A stretch of 64,000 nt of DNA from Tenodera sinensis (GCA_030765045.1 CM060962.1:167326194-167390193); one strand, 5' to 3'. Shown: positions 22,300 through 33,980, counted from the first letter of the stretch. A program made the numbers and translations. Notes: generated by a model from the sequence alone, not told the origin.

Positions 22300-22950
22300 T
22301 AAGGTTTATCTAAATTGCTTGTGTAGCACTAGTCCAATATTTCGACATTTGGAATGTAAACCTTATTGAACTACAGTATTTCTTAGGTTAAACCATACAT
22401 AACAACGGTAAACGTCACATCAAACGAGTTAAATAACTGCTTCATTAGCGCAATGGATTCTACACTGTAGAGTACAAGCTCGGAAGGGGTAAACAGATAA
22501 GTTGAAATATACGATATATGACAATATTAACAAATATAATAATGTTTCTAAAGGTTTTCCGATATTGTTGATGTATAGATCACTTAAAATTACGTTAGTA
22601 ATACATTTTAATTCTACTTTATTCGTATGTAAAATAATCTATGGAATACCTGTGGCGTACTATGATATGTGGACTTGGGTACGCGTAGGTGAAATTTATA
22701 AATTCTACAATTATTAGCGGATTTTATTCAAACTCATCAAACATAATACACACAAGGAATACTGTACAGTCAAAGTTTCATTGTAATATCTTCAACACCT
22801 TTAAATGTATTCTCTTTTCCAGCTATTGTTTTGGCAGCGCACTAGTCCACTTCACTTACAGGTCTTTATTTTCCAGGGAATAAACTCATTCCTGTATATG
22901 CTGCTATTGTCTAACATTACGGATTACAGATTGAAAATTGCAAACATGAG
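22300..22950. other. Gene-free AT-rich interval
   Basis: A weak A-box-like CATTAGCGCAATGG at about 22444 has no B box. No gene recognised. Confidence 0.45.
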
Positions 22951-22959
22951 GGCGCGTAA

Positions 22960-23480
22960 TGTTTATTGACATTGAAAATCTTCGTGCTGCATCTGTGGAA
23001 GATGTTGAACTTCAATACCAAGCTTGGCAGTTATCCGACATTTCGTTTTTGAGAAATGTCCTGTATGCCCACATGGACCTTTTGCTACCGAAACTAGCCC
23101 CGCGAGGCAACAGCTCTTTCCGAGCTAAGGCCTACTGCGCGGCAGCTGCCTACCACAGTCGTCGTGAGTGGGGTGTAGTACTGGAGGTGGGACGTGGTCA
23201 GCGCCCCGGTCACTCCCGGCCGGTTACGCGATCTGCATAACAGGGGCTGCTACTTCTCAATCAAGTACCTCCTCAAATGACTCCTTGGGGACCTAACGAG
23301 GCTGAGTGCACCACGGACCAGGTCTCCCGGCGGGAGAAAATCTCCATGCGGGTACCGGGAATCGAACCTGGGACTCATGCTTGGTAAGGACCTTTTCCTA
23401 AGTGGGAAATTTACGTGGACTCAAAACATGTATTTCCGATGAAATCTCGACATCGAATACTTCCACTTACCTACTATAGG
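22960..23480 (+). mobile_element. Family A fragment, copy 5, split by a SINE C insertion
   Basis: Left piece 22960-23087: family A landmarks CTTCGTGCTGCATC, AATACCAAGCTTGG, CATTTCGTTTTTGAG and GGACCTTTTGCTA. Right piece 23388-23480: GGACCTTTTCCTA, CTCAAAACATGTATTTCCGA, TGAAATCTCGACATCGAAT. The two pieces join colinearly when the SINE and one TSD are removed. The CA tract of family A is absent from this copy. Confidence 0.8.
23075..23400 (-). mobile_element. SINE family C, complete copy with 13 bp TSD
   Basis: Element 23088-23387, flanked by GGACCTTTTGCTA (23075-23087) and GGACCTTTTCCTA (23388-23400), 12 of 13 identical. Minus strand: tRNA-like head with B box CAGGTTCGATTCCCGG, GGAGACCTGGTCCGTGGTGC, then CTCAGCCTCGTTAGGTCC and the GTGACCGGGGCGCTGACCAC block. 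It inserted into family A. Confidence 0.9.
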
Positions 23481-23489
23481 CAGGTTGGT

Positions 23490-24400
23490 AGAAACAGTAA
23501 AACAAGTGGATATTAATTATTGCGTTACACTGAAACGTTTCATACTTTAACAAGGGATAAATAACAAAAAGAACAAGGTAATGTGGATGTGATGGTGAGA
23601 TAAGGTAAAACGTGACGGCTGTGTGCGCTTCCAAATACTAATTTTTAATGTCGACACACGCATCTACTCTAATTTGGTTCTCCGGTTTTATTCGGAAGGT
23701 TGCAATTTTCCATAACAGAGGAGCCCGTTGTTACTGCACCCTAGGGAATATATCTCATTGTTGCTCATCTTGTCAAGCAAATAAAACGAGAGAGCTCACG
23801 GTTCGTTTGGCCACCTTATACATTTAAAAACCATCAAATGAGTCAGCAAATGGGTCATCTGGGCGAAGGCAAATTGATTTACGTAGACGAGGAGGTGGAG
23901 GCACACAATTTATCCCGGCCTCCGGACAGAATTAACATCCAAGCACTTTTTATGCGTTTTACGCCATCGCGTAGCACATTCTCGGGTAAATGGAGTTAAT
24001 AGTAATGAAAGATTTAAAAGAGCATACACAGGGAGGGCGTGGACATGTTCTGACGGAAATAAAGGAGGCGAAATGGCATCGCCCAGCAAAACTTGCTCCC
24101 TAAATATTACCCGATAGCATCGAGGTGGAAACTTTTCTTGTTTTAAACCCCTTAATCACCTTTCACTGGTGATATATGCATTTAATTTCTTTTTTTATTC
24201 TTTCCTTTTTATCCAGCAAAGTTAAATTGAGCAAACATGCTTCTTGAACTTTGTTTAAGATGATCCAATTCGTTTCCTTGAAATATGTTTGCACAGAATT
24301 ACTTCCCCCAAATTATTAATTACATTTTTAATTTCCTGGTACGAAAGAAAACAATGGTTGTCGCATGCGAGTAACCTGTTTACTTCCTATGCAACCTATC
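23490..24400. other. Gene-free interval
   Basis: Has a mildly GC-rich patch (23700-24100) with no frame or repeat that I recognise. Confidence 0.45.
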
Positions 24401-24414
24401 TGATAAACAGGGAA

Positions 24415-24547
24415 AGTATTGTATTCCACCAAAATATTCGAATTCGAGACTTCATCAGAAATATGTGTTTTGAGGACCCCGGAATTAAAAAAGCATTGTT
24501 ACAAAACGACCCGTGTGTGTATATGTGAGTGAATGTGTGTGTGCTTG

Positions 24548-24611
<64 letters not shown>

Positions 24612-24905
24612 CAGCATAACTAAAAATAAAAAGCCTTGATGTATACCAAACTTGGTATTTGAGTTAAGTATCTGCGAAAGGTGCGATGAGAAGATTTTCA
24701 TGAAAATTCCCTCAGCTCAAACTACCTTTTGTATAGAAAATACTTCATATTTTCTCAAAAATGGCTTTTAACAATTTTGATTAAAACATTTAACATACTT
24801 GCATGACAAATAAAAAGTATATCGTCAGTTTTCTGGGAATAAGCTCCATTTGGGAAGAATTTTGTATAACTGGTAAATTGTGAGAGATATACAAACATGT
24901 AGCGT
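24415..24905 (-). mobile_element. Family A fragment, copy 6
   Basis: Minus strand carries the 3' half of the element: from TTGTATATCTCTCACAATTT at the right to GTGGAATACAATACTTTCCC at the left. The head third is missing. The CA/GT tract (24511-24608) has grown to about 95 bp at the family's usual internal site. Confidence 0.8.
24511..24608. repeat. (GT)n microsatellite inside family A
   Basis: GT run with early interruptions, between the family A words CATTTTTAGAAAAA-type and AACAGCATAACT. Confidence 0.97.
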
Positions 24906-24914
24906 AAACAAAGC

Positions 24915-25080
24915 TATACTAGAATTAACGTAACTTGGGTATTCTGACAGTACCCTCAGCGCGCCCTAGGCAGGTGGTAGGGGAGTGGCATAACGGCCTG
25001 TTGTCATGACAACCAGGATTCGTGGCTACGCAATTCCGTCAGAACTGTCAGAATACCCAAGTTACGTTAATTCAAGTATA
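24915..25080. mobile_element. 162 bp mariner-type MITE with near-perfect TIRs
   Basis: Element 24917-25078. Terminal inverted repeats 24917-24951 and 25044-25078 are 35 bp each with one mismatch (TACTWGAATTAACGTAACTT then GGGTATTCTGACAGT). It is flanked by TA on both sides (24915-24916, 25079-25080), the target duplication of Tc1/mariner elements. The centre is GC-rich and non-coding. TIR identity points to recent mobility and to an active or recently active transposase elsewhere in the genome. Confidence 0.92.
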
Positions 25081-25084
25081 ATTT

Positions 25085-25710
25085 CGGCAACCTTGGGCAA
25101 CCGGCCATTAGGTTGTTGAACTTGACTTTTTATTATGTTATCTAGAATATTAATAATGCAACGATTTCGTAAAGTTTATTGTACAGTCGATGGAGCGCAT
25201 TAGATACAAATGCGTTTTCCATGCAACTTGGTGCGTAAAGTAAAGATGAATAGCAGCTGATATCCTCCCATCGATAAGTGTTACTGTTCGGAAGAGTGAA
25301 AACAGACTTATACCTAGTTAAATCTTGAAGGTGTAGGTGATGTTTGTTTCACGTAATTGATGAGTAAGTATCTCTAAATATATATTATTTAAGATTGAAA
25401 CAGTTACTGTTTCATTGAATTAGTTCTATACTCATCGGTGGGAATTTTCAGGCTAACTTCGGCAATGCCAAAATACCAAAGAAAAATTCCAGATGCTACT
25501 CTTGCCAGGGTATAGTACCAACTGTATTCAAATAGGTCCTAAATATGTTTTCTAAACCAGCGGCTCTGAAAGGGAACTAAATTCTACCGAATTAAATAAA
25601 GATACGGAGATCCTGAAATACGCACGCATAGAAGAGGAAAAAAAAAATAATAATAACCAAAGAGGTTGAATGTAAAATCTGGTAAGAGTGAGTCAATAGG
25701 AAACGCCATT
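25085..25710. other. Gene-free AT-rich interval
   Basis: No recognised feature. Confidence 0.5.
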
Positions 25711-25714
25711 TCAA

Positions 25715-26422
25715 GAAAAATCTGATGTGTTGCACTTACATGACTTTCTCTATTCTTGTATTAACCATTCTAACAAAGTCTTATTCCTATATCCTCTTTC
25801 TATTAGGTTAGATAAACATTTGTACAAATTATCTTATTGCTTATTTCCTTGTAGGTACAAGGGATATGTTAGAATACAGTAGGCTTTGAGCGATAGTCAA
25901 ATCTTTTAAGGCTTTGAGATCCCGTTCTCTTTACACGCTTAACATGTAAAAAAAATGAACGATGTTACACCACGAAAGTTTTAAGTTTTCCGAAACTGAC
26001 ACAAATAACAAGGAATACCTCCGAAATGGTTCACTCTTCAAAAAAGTTATTGAGACATAAATTGTGTGTTTTAGCGAGATCTACATTTTCTGTACAGTAA
26101 AACTTTGTCTTATCTCTTACGGTTTATGGGTTATTCAAAAGTCATCCAGAGTAAAAAGGACTACATAGGCTACAGCCAGAAAATTCAAAACATACATTTC
26201 ATTTGTCATACAAATATCTTAAACATTTTAATAAAATAGTTAGAGCCATTTTCAAGAAAATCAAAATTTTGGAAAATTTTTCATGTAAAGGGTAGTTTAG
26301 GGCGAGACTATTTTTTTTTTCAAAATCTTCGTGTCGCATCCTTGAAAGACATTAAATTTAAATACCAACTTCGGTTTTTAAACAACTTTTCGTTTTTGAG
26401 TTATGCTGTCCACACACACCCA

Positions 26423-26490
<68 letters not shown>

Positions 26491-26665
26491 CACACACAGA
26501 CACACACACAGACACACACAGACACACACAGACACACACACACACACGGACCTTTTTCTAACAATGCATTATTTGGAGCTAAGGGCCTCAAAACACATAT
26601 TATCCGTGAAATCTCGACATCGAATTTTTGGGTGGAATAAAGTACTTCTTATCAGTAGAGAAAGT
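25715..26665 (+). mobile_element. Family A element, copy 7 (full length)
   Basis: Head AAATCTGATGTGTTGCACTT and 3' end CAGTAGAGAAAGTAAAAA, with all landmarks in between. The internal CA tract is expanded to about 140 bp (26411-26549) of CACG and CACA units. ACTTTCTCTA near the head and TAGAGAAAGT at the end form a short inverted pair. Confidence 0.88.
26411..26549. repeat. (CACG)n/(CACA)n microsatellite inside family A
   Basis: About 15 CACG units, then CA with periodic CAGA units. Located at the fixed CA site of family A. Confidence 0.97.
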
Positions 26666-26669
26666 AAAA

Positions 26670-27045
26670 ATGGAACCAAAAGAAACCCGTGGTATGCTAG
26701 AGGAAGCAGATGATTCGGTCCAAATTGAGACTGTTTTCTTCTACAGGTTCCAACACAAATGGTTTAAGAGATGTCCTACCAAACATTGAACAATATTTAT
26801 GAGGATTATTTAATTGCGGTTACCATTCTTACACAAAACTTATGAACCGTTATAACTGCATTTGTTCGAAATCCAACAGCAAGATACTTTTAGATTATGA
26901 GACGCGCAACAGGCAAGACCCAGGCCACTTCAAGGGAAATAAAACATCAAAATTGGAGGCTGTGAAATAATCAGTAAAAACCCACGCTTGAACATGCCAA
27001 TAGTGAACTACTAATCCATATTCTCTGGCTTTGTCAAACTCTGTA
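26670..27045. other. Gene-free interval
   Basis: No recognised feature. Confidence 0.5.
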
Positions 27046-27052
27046 CCTGGAA

Positions 27053-27168
27053 GGAAGAAGGAAAGAAAGAAAGGAAAAAGAACGAAAGAAGGCAACAAGA
27101 AGAGAAGGAAAGAAAGGAGAGAATACGCGAAAGAAAGAACGAAAGAAGGGAAGAAAGAAAGAACGTGA
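27053..27168. repeat. Purine-rich GAAAG/GAAGG tract
   Basis: About 115 bp of almost pure purine on the plus strand. Ser/Phe-rich frames on the minus strand are artefacts. Confidence 0.9.
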
Positions 27169-27755
27169 AACAGCAATGTTTATTTGCTTCACGTTGATAC
27201 ACCAGCTTGAAGCAATGTTACTTCTCGTCGATGTGAACCTCGAAGCAGGATCACACTGTTATCGGTTAAACTATTTGAATCGACAATGCTCTCCGCCGCT
27301 TAACGATGTCTAGAAGCTTCTTTGAATCTGCCCGTTTGCCGTTGATAAGGCTATGAGGATTCTCTCTTTGGGTTTGCGTGAGTGGTTTCGAAAGGATGCC
27401 ACAGAGTTTTTAATATAATGACTTTTAACGAAGAATCAATTTTTTTTACTCTTTTCACTGGAGATATTGCCGACTAATATATGTATTCTCGTATAATTAA
27501 ACCAATCAATCAATATTATTTGCAAATACAAATAAATTCTAAGATGCTCACTTTATACCCGTTGGTTTTTAAGTAATCTGGTGTGAAAACAAAATGCACG
27601 TCTGTACCCTTCGACAGACTGTTAACCAACGTTCGTTGCTCTCCGTGCAGAGAAAGCCATGTGCTGAAATCCGTTGGTTTCCCTGTTCCCATCCGTGAGG
27701 CTGCCCCCTTTTGTTCGTTTTCTCTCGATATTTATGATTATTATTTATTTAAAAT

Positions 27756-27855
27756 TATTACAATTATTATTATTATTACAATTATTATTATTATTACAAT
27801 TATTATTATTACAATTATTATTATTACAACTATTATTATTATTATTATTATTACA

Positions 27856-27893
<38 letters not shown>

Positions 27894-27930
27894 AATTATT
27901 ATTATTATTATTACAATTATTATTATTACA

Positions 27931-27987
<57 letters not shown>

Positions 27988-28082
27988 GTTATTGTTGTTA
28001 TTGTTATTATTGTTATTATTATTGTTATTATTATTGTTATTGTTGTTATTGTTGTTATTGTTACTATTGTTACTATTGTTAC

Positions 28083-28152
<70 letters not shown>

Positions 28153-28153
28153 T
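27756..28153. repeat. Long (ATT)n microsatellite, ~400 bp
   Basis: Structured in zones: ATT runs broken by ACA (27776-27935), pure ATT (to about 27987), ATTGTT-rich (27988-28085), then pure ATT again (28086-28153). Poly-Ile and poly-Leu frames spanning it are not genes. Confidence 0.98.
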
Positions 28154-28159
28154 TAAATG

Positions 28160-28830
28160 TTTCATTTCTTTTCTTTAAGTAATTCATCTTTTTAAACTGT
28201 CTATAAATTTTGGCATCAAATCATAATAAAAGAATGTATAAGTTTGGCCCGAACGAAAATGTTCAATTTTAGTTAATTCTAAGTCTGATCAGTCGGCAAC
28301 TTTCGCATTTCATACAGATTTTCTTCGAGAATAATTTTTTGTACAATACAAATTCACATGAAATTGCACTATCAGCATTATTTTTAAACATACATAGTCA
28401 AAATTACTCAACATGCAAAGTCATACTTATATACCCATTTTTTAAATTAACTCTTATATACTAGCTACAAAATTTTCTTCCTTCTTTTGATTTTAATTAT
28501 CTCTCTCTTCTTTTAAGTGTTCTTTGCTATTCTTGAATCACTGCACTTTCACTATCTCCGTCAGTTCATAGTCTAATGTTTTCACCATGTTTTAGCTAAC
28601 CTATTTTTCATAATTTTTAAACCAAATTTTTAATGAAATACATACGTTCCTGACATTTCAAAGAAAAATTATATCTAAATTCACTTGAAGAAATCAGCAG
28701 TATTGGTGGTTTGTTACAGGGGCGAAGGAGTTGCTTGTGCCACCTTCCCATTTATTTTGAATTTCTAACATTTTTTAAAACCATATTTAGCACCAGTTTG
28801 AACTAATCTGTTTAGTTTCTGGGAATTGAT
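28160..28830. other. Gene-free AT-rich interval
   Basis: No recognised feature. Confidence 0.5.
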
Positions 28831-28859
28831 TACAATTATTTCCTATGTGCTTTCAATGG

Positions 28860-29165
28860 TTTAGGCCCTTTCTGTATGCACTGGTGAGTTGTCTCCACTT
28901 CGATTCCTTTCTCCCTGCCTTGGTGACCTTGGAGACCTTGGCCTAAATTCCTGACCATCTCCATTTGTCCAATATTCATCTGAAATTCTCCTAAATCTAG
29001 AATACTTTTGCCCCCTTCTGTTTCTGTCAAACCTACTAGTATTCATGTATTTAACTTGTATATTTCTTCCTCTCTGAGCCCCAATGCAATTTCTATTATT
29101 TCGGTCATTTATTCCTACCTCGATTTTCCCACTGATGCATTTCTGTCCTACGCACTGGACCCTTA
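28860..29165 (-). pseudogene. Possible retroelement gag-like basic fragment
   Basis: A minus-strand frame can be read without stops from about 29160 to the TAA near 28858. It is rich in Arg, Asn, Gly, Ser and Pro: SRFDRNRRGQKYSRFRR and FRPRSPRSPRQGERNRSGD. Such low-complexity basic sequence is common at the C-terminal side of retrotransposon Gag or ORF1 proteins. There is no CCHC knuckle or polymerase motif, so the assignment is weak. It abuts SINE E copy 5. Confidence 0.25.
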
Positions 29166-29410
29166 TACCTCTCCCTAAGGATACCGACTCTCACCCCTAG
29201 TAGCACAACAGAGATATGTGAAGGAAATGGAATGAAACGAAAAGCAAATCGTGCTAGAAGAGGAACCGCCCCCAGCATTCGCCTACCGATCAGGGAGGGC
29301 CACAAAAATCCAAGGTCCGAGAGGGCGGTCAACGGCAATCGAACTAGAGACCTCCCGAATGCGAGTCTCATACCTTGCCGCGGAGCCAACTCGCTCGGTT
29401 AGGCTAAATA
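29166..29410 (-). mobile_element. SINE family E, copy 5
   Basis: Minus strand head GCGAGTTGGCTCCGCGGCA (A box), CATTCGGGAGGTCTCTAGTT (B-box region), GCCCTCTCGGACCTTGGATT, GGCGAATGCTGGGGGCGG, and CGTTTCATTCCATTTCC body. Same order as copy 3. Confidence 0.72.
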
Positions 29411-29419
29411 ATACATTTT

Positions 29420-31735
29420 TACTTCCAGATGACTTTCACTAAGAATTTAATACTATGATCATTACGAGGATTTACGATCTATTTAGTTTGAAGCTAAAAA
29501 ACAAATGTGCATTTTGGGCTACATGTGTTTCTGCATTTTCTAGGACTCCAAAAGTTTACTCTTTTAAAACAATTGTGATATTAACTATTCAGAAGTTGTA
29601 ACCGAGACGTACTTTGATGTTGCTTGTGGAATATTCCGTAATTCCACTCACGTGTGCATGTGCGGAACCGGATAATGTGGTTTCTAAATGGGTCACAGTT
29701 ACCTCCGGACTCGAAGCAAATATGAAGTATAACACTGCAGTTTGGTTACGCCTAGGTAGCATCTGTTGGCGGCAGAACAGGATTTCCCGGATAAGGAATA
29801 TTCCTCTCACATACCTACACCACTAAGTTTCTTTAAGTAGAGGAAATGTGCCATAATTAATTAGAGGTGCTTTACTCACATATAGATGCGTAAAATGACC
29901 GAGATAACGCAATACTATTTGGGAGAAGTTAAACTTCGCGATTTACCTAAAACTATCACCCCAAATATCGATTGAGTCCAAATTAGGTTCCACTCAAATA
30001 ATAGGTATCTACAATTGGTCGTATATGATAAATATGTACTCTCGTGCCTTAAACTGTTCGCCATCATGTTCAACACATAGAAACCACCAAGGATTAACAG
30101 TAGCATTTAAAGATCATACATATATTTCGAGGGTAATGTATATCACATCCGTATTCGGTCCTTTATACAATCGATATCGCACAGTTTCCTTCCAAACACA
30201 TGTCTCTTACCATACCCAATAACCAGAAATTACATTGTTAGGTTTTAGAATTGTGGAGGCCAGCGCAATGGTCCATCGCGACCAATCCACATATATAATC
30301 CACATATCCACATATATAATCCAGAAATATGTGGTCCAGATGGGTTCAAACACTACGGGCGTAATGCGGTGATGCGCCATCTTATTCGAAATACCTTGCA
30401 AGTCAAATTTGTAGTGTAACCTACAAAAGCAGAATAAAGATAACCAGTTTAAACGGAGATAAACAATAGGGACACCAAAACAATTATAACCTGAATCAAC
30501 TTGAAGACACAAACAATAGAAGCTGGTTGATGACATATAAATATAATACATTTTTGGGGCGTGTTTCATAAGCACCTACATTTTATAACATTTGAATGGT
30601 ATCATCATTTTGACTCAGCCTGTATTTCTAAAATGGTCGGGCGCTGTTCTCAAAGAAATGAAATTCAAAGGAGGACTAATTAATTCGTATCAAAGCAAAA
30701 CTCTAACAACTACCAGCAATTGCACATTTAACACCAACTTAAGGGGAGATTAAATGCTCTACCCCGCCACTGTTAAATTTGTGAATTTATGACCCACTAT
30801 TTTAGAAGCCATAATCTGTAATCTTCGTCGGATAGATGCTTGTCTCTTTAGTTCAATGAGCTACTTTCATGTGATACTGTCGTTTATTAACTATAGTAAT
30901 ATTTATTAATTGTACACATTTTATCATTGATTAATTTTATCAATTAATCTTAAACTTTATATAAAGTATATAAACAGCATACTAATGTTTTAATATGAAA
31001 GCATATCCATATTAACATTCAGATGCTTTTACCGTCATAAAATTTAGTTCAGCAATTTGAAAACAGTCATTTATATCGGAAAATTTCCTTCTCAGATAAA
31101 AGAAAAAAGAAAAAAAAGAAAAAAAAAAAAGATTGTTCAAAGTATAAACGGAGAAAAACAACCCACTTGCAGTTTGGGTTGTAGTTGTCCATTTGGCTTG
31201 GACACTCGGAAGTTCCATATTCTTCAGTGATATTAATTTGTAGAGCAAATCTTCTGCTAAAAGATGAACTAAACTTTATTTCTCTATCCATAGAATATAG
31301 GAATCGGGCTTTTTTCTATGAAGTGGTACAGAGTTCAAAATGCAAAATTACAGACGCAGTACAGTATTTAAAACATATACTTAAAGCATAAGTATGATGA
31401 TAAAAACATCCCTATATCGAAATACAGAGGAATTTGCAATTTATAAGGTGGTAAAAGAGGCTAAAATTGTCATTTTTGGCAAAATTCCCTATTTAGGCAT
31501 AATGTTTCGCTTTGAGTATGAAACTCATGGCCGTGCAATGAAGTTGAGCAGCTTCCAGAGTACAATTACGTCATTGTTGTGCTCATTTCCGATCGTTCTA
31601 GTGCCAAAATACTAATGCATCACAAATACCTACAATCGCTCTAAAATAACAGTTAAATACGCCAACTTGAGGCATCCCGGAATTTAAATATATATAACAG
31701 GCTAGTGTGTGCTAGTCAGATTCACACCACATTTT
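29420..31735. other. Long gene-free interval
   Basis: Includes an A-rich run at 31100-31130 and a small tandem of ATCCACATATATA near 30290-30325. Open frames here (e.g. 30207-30575, minus) show no motif. No gene recognised. Confidence 0.45.
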
Positions 31736-31739
31736 ATAT

Positions 31740-32010
31740 TTATATTCATATCTTCCAAAGGTGTGACACCAAGACTTTTAAGAAAATCCTCCACCCCAAC
31801 TACCATTTATATGGAATTCCTTTCCATATTTTTTATTTTCTGAAAATGGTTCCAACGATTTTGATTAAAACAACATATATTCAAAGATATTTGGTAAAGA
31901 AAATACACATTTTTAATTTTTTGAGAGTAGCCTGTGAAGTCAATTTCATTCGGAAGTAATGTGTAATTTTGCATAATAGGTAAACGTTAAGAGACAGATA
32001 AAAACATACT
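31740..32010 (-). mobile_element. Family A fragment, copy 8
   Basis: Minus strand words: GTTTACCTATTATGCAAAA, TTGACTTCACAGGCTACTCT, AATCGTTGGAACCATTTTC and GGTGTCACACCTTTGG, which match the middle of family A. It is truncated at both ends and stops next to a Penelope piece. Confidence 0.65.
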
Positions 32011-32024
32011 GCAGAGGAAATCTA

Positions 32025-32205
32025 AAGCTCAAATTGCGTAAGCTTTCACGGCCAGTGTCATTAAATATAAAATGATTATCCGGGCTCGTGGGCAGTGGTC
32101 TAGTGGAAAATCTTCTTCCAGACGTTTCGTTCGAAGCTGCGTCGAACATCCTCAGTGGTGTGACCGTAGTACTCTGCTAGTCACGGCGACGACTGATTAT
32201 CTAAA
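32025..32205 (-). mobile_element. Penelope-like element terminal fragment (pLTR)
   Basis: Minus strand: CTGAGGATGTTCGACGCAGC, TTCGAACGAAACGTCTGGAA, AGAAGATTTTCCACTAGACC, CACGAGCCCGG, ACTGGCCGTGAAAGCTT. This is the conserved terminal sequence I know from arthropod Penelope-like elements. No coding part is attached. Confidence 0.72.
32124..32155 (-). ncRNA. Hammerhead-ribozyme-like core
   Basis: Minus strand CTGAGGA, then a 6 bp stem GTTCGA/TCGAAC with loop CGCAGCT, then GAAAC. This is a well-formed CUGANGA-stem II-GAAA core inside the Penelope terminal sequence. Stems I and III were not checked. Confidence 0.6.
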
Positions 32206-32394
32206 ACTCTTTAGAACCACACAATTCATTTAAATAAGGCTATTTGTGGCATCAGCCATTTCCGAGATACCCGTTAATCTTGCTTTCAATTTTTGAATAC
32301 TTTGCAATCTTCTTGAAGCTCTGTCACTGTTCACTTTATCTCGCGATTTCATGAAAAGAGTGCTTTTTAAACATCTGAGTATTGATTTGCTTTC

Positions 32395-32590
32395 ATCTAT
32401 CCCTCTCGCACTTACAAAGGTGTGTATGTATGCATAATGAAACTATCTGTAAATAGTTTATCTCGATTAACACAAGTATATATAAACTAAGTTTACATAA
32501 AAATCGTTTGTGAAAGCTATATAAAGTAACTGAGTAGAGCAAGTCATGTGAATATAACATCAGAATGTTTTTAAAGCTCGTGTGTTGCAC
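32395..32590 (-). mobile_element. Family A-related head fragment (diverged)
   Basis: Minus strand resembles the first ~200 bp of family A (CATGACTTGCTCTACTCAG, TAAACTATTTACAGATAG). It lies head to head with copy 9. Confidence 0.4.
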
Positions 32591-33191
32591 TCTCATGACT
32601 TTCTCTACTCTTGCTTTAAGTAAAACACAAATGCTTTAAGTGCGGTTGCTATATGATGATTTTGAAATTCCGCTCACTTTGCATGACCAAGAGATAAAAA
32701 ATGAATTTCAGAACTAAGTATTGCAAAATTCTGACAAATAACAAGGAATAACACCGAAATGGTTCACTTCACAAAAAAGATTATTTAACATAACTTGTGA
32801 GTTTAAACAGATCTACATTTTTTGTATAGTAAGATTTGGTCTATCTCTTACGGTCTACCTGTTATACAAAAGTCATCAAGAGTAAACAGCACTACATGGG
32901 CTACAGCTAGAAAATTCAAAGCAACATTTCATTTGCCATTAAAAAATGTCTTAAACATACGGCATTTTAATCAAAATCGTTAGAAACATTTTGGAGAAAA
33001 TCAAAATTTTCGAAAAATTTTCCATGTAAAGTGTAGTTTACGGGTGGAGGAATTTTCTTCAAAATCATCGTGTCGCATTCCTGAAAGATATTAAATTTAA
33101 ATACCAACTTTGATTTTTTACCGACCTTTCGATTTTGAGTTAGGTAAGCCTTTCACAGACAGACACACGCACGCGCGCAACCCCCCCCCCC

Positions 33192-33228
<37 letters not shown>

Positions 33229-33378
33229 TGAGTGATAGAGAGAGACCTTCTTCTAAAACTGTTTTTTTTTTTTTAGGGATTCAGGGGACTTCAAAACGTA
33301 TATTACCACTGAAATCTTGACATTAAATTTTTGGGTCGAATACGGTACTTCCCCTACTTACATGGTAGAGAAAGTAAT
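32575..33378 (+). mobile_element. Family A element, copy 9
   Basis: Head CTCGTGTGTTGCACTCTCAT, ACTTTCTCTACTCTTGC, then a ~100 bp deletion before CCGCTCACTTTGCATGACC, the remaining landmarks, a CA/GA tract (33161-33245) and the end GGTAGAGAAAGTAATG. Confidence 0.82.
33161..33245. repeat. CA, poly-C and GA simple repeat inside family A
   Basis: CACACG, then about 13 C, (CA)n and (GA)n at the family A microsatellite position. Confidence 0.95.
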
Positions 33379-33379
33379 G

Positions 33380-33980
33380 AATTCCTTCCTTTAGGAGGAA
33401 CAGAGCTTCACAGTGGGGAAAGAATTATCAAAATCGATTTAATGGTTTTCGAGATTACTGTGAAAAATTTAAACATGCCATTTTTGGTTTCAGGTAATAC
33501 AAACGTATATCAATTATTCTCTGAAGTCGAAAATTACCAGAAATGTTATGGATAGTTTTATTGTATGCATAGATGATGTGGTTCAGCTTTAGAACTCTTA
33601 TTTTAATCCGTAATTGTGAATTTGAGTACATGGAATGTGAACAAAGGACTGAGATATGTACCAGTGATGTGCAGGAAGCTGGAAGAATTGCAAAACTGGC
33701 TGACTCCCCTTCTATGCCAAAGGCTACATGAACGTTAGACCTTCCACTGATAATAGCCTCCAGCGCACGGCACAAAAACCATACAACTTGCAAATATAAA
33801 AGCAAACCGCTTCTCTAATCAAATTATGTTATTATGAATAATGTTATCAGTGGATTGGACGGATATTACTCAGCATGTTAAACCTGAAAAATCCTCACAC
33901 AGGAATGTGGAAATGTCGTGCTTATCAGCAACGGCTTGTGAGTATATTTGACGCATGAGGTAATTACGTAGTTCCAGTTG
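33380..33980. other. Gene-free interval
   Basis: No recognised feature. Confidence 0.5.

Noticed and set aside
27583..28187. Long open frames (poly-Ile, poly-Leu, up to 199 codons)
   Set aside because: Pure translation of an (ATT)n tract on either strand; no non-repetitive protein segment.
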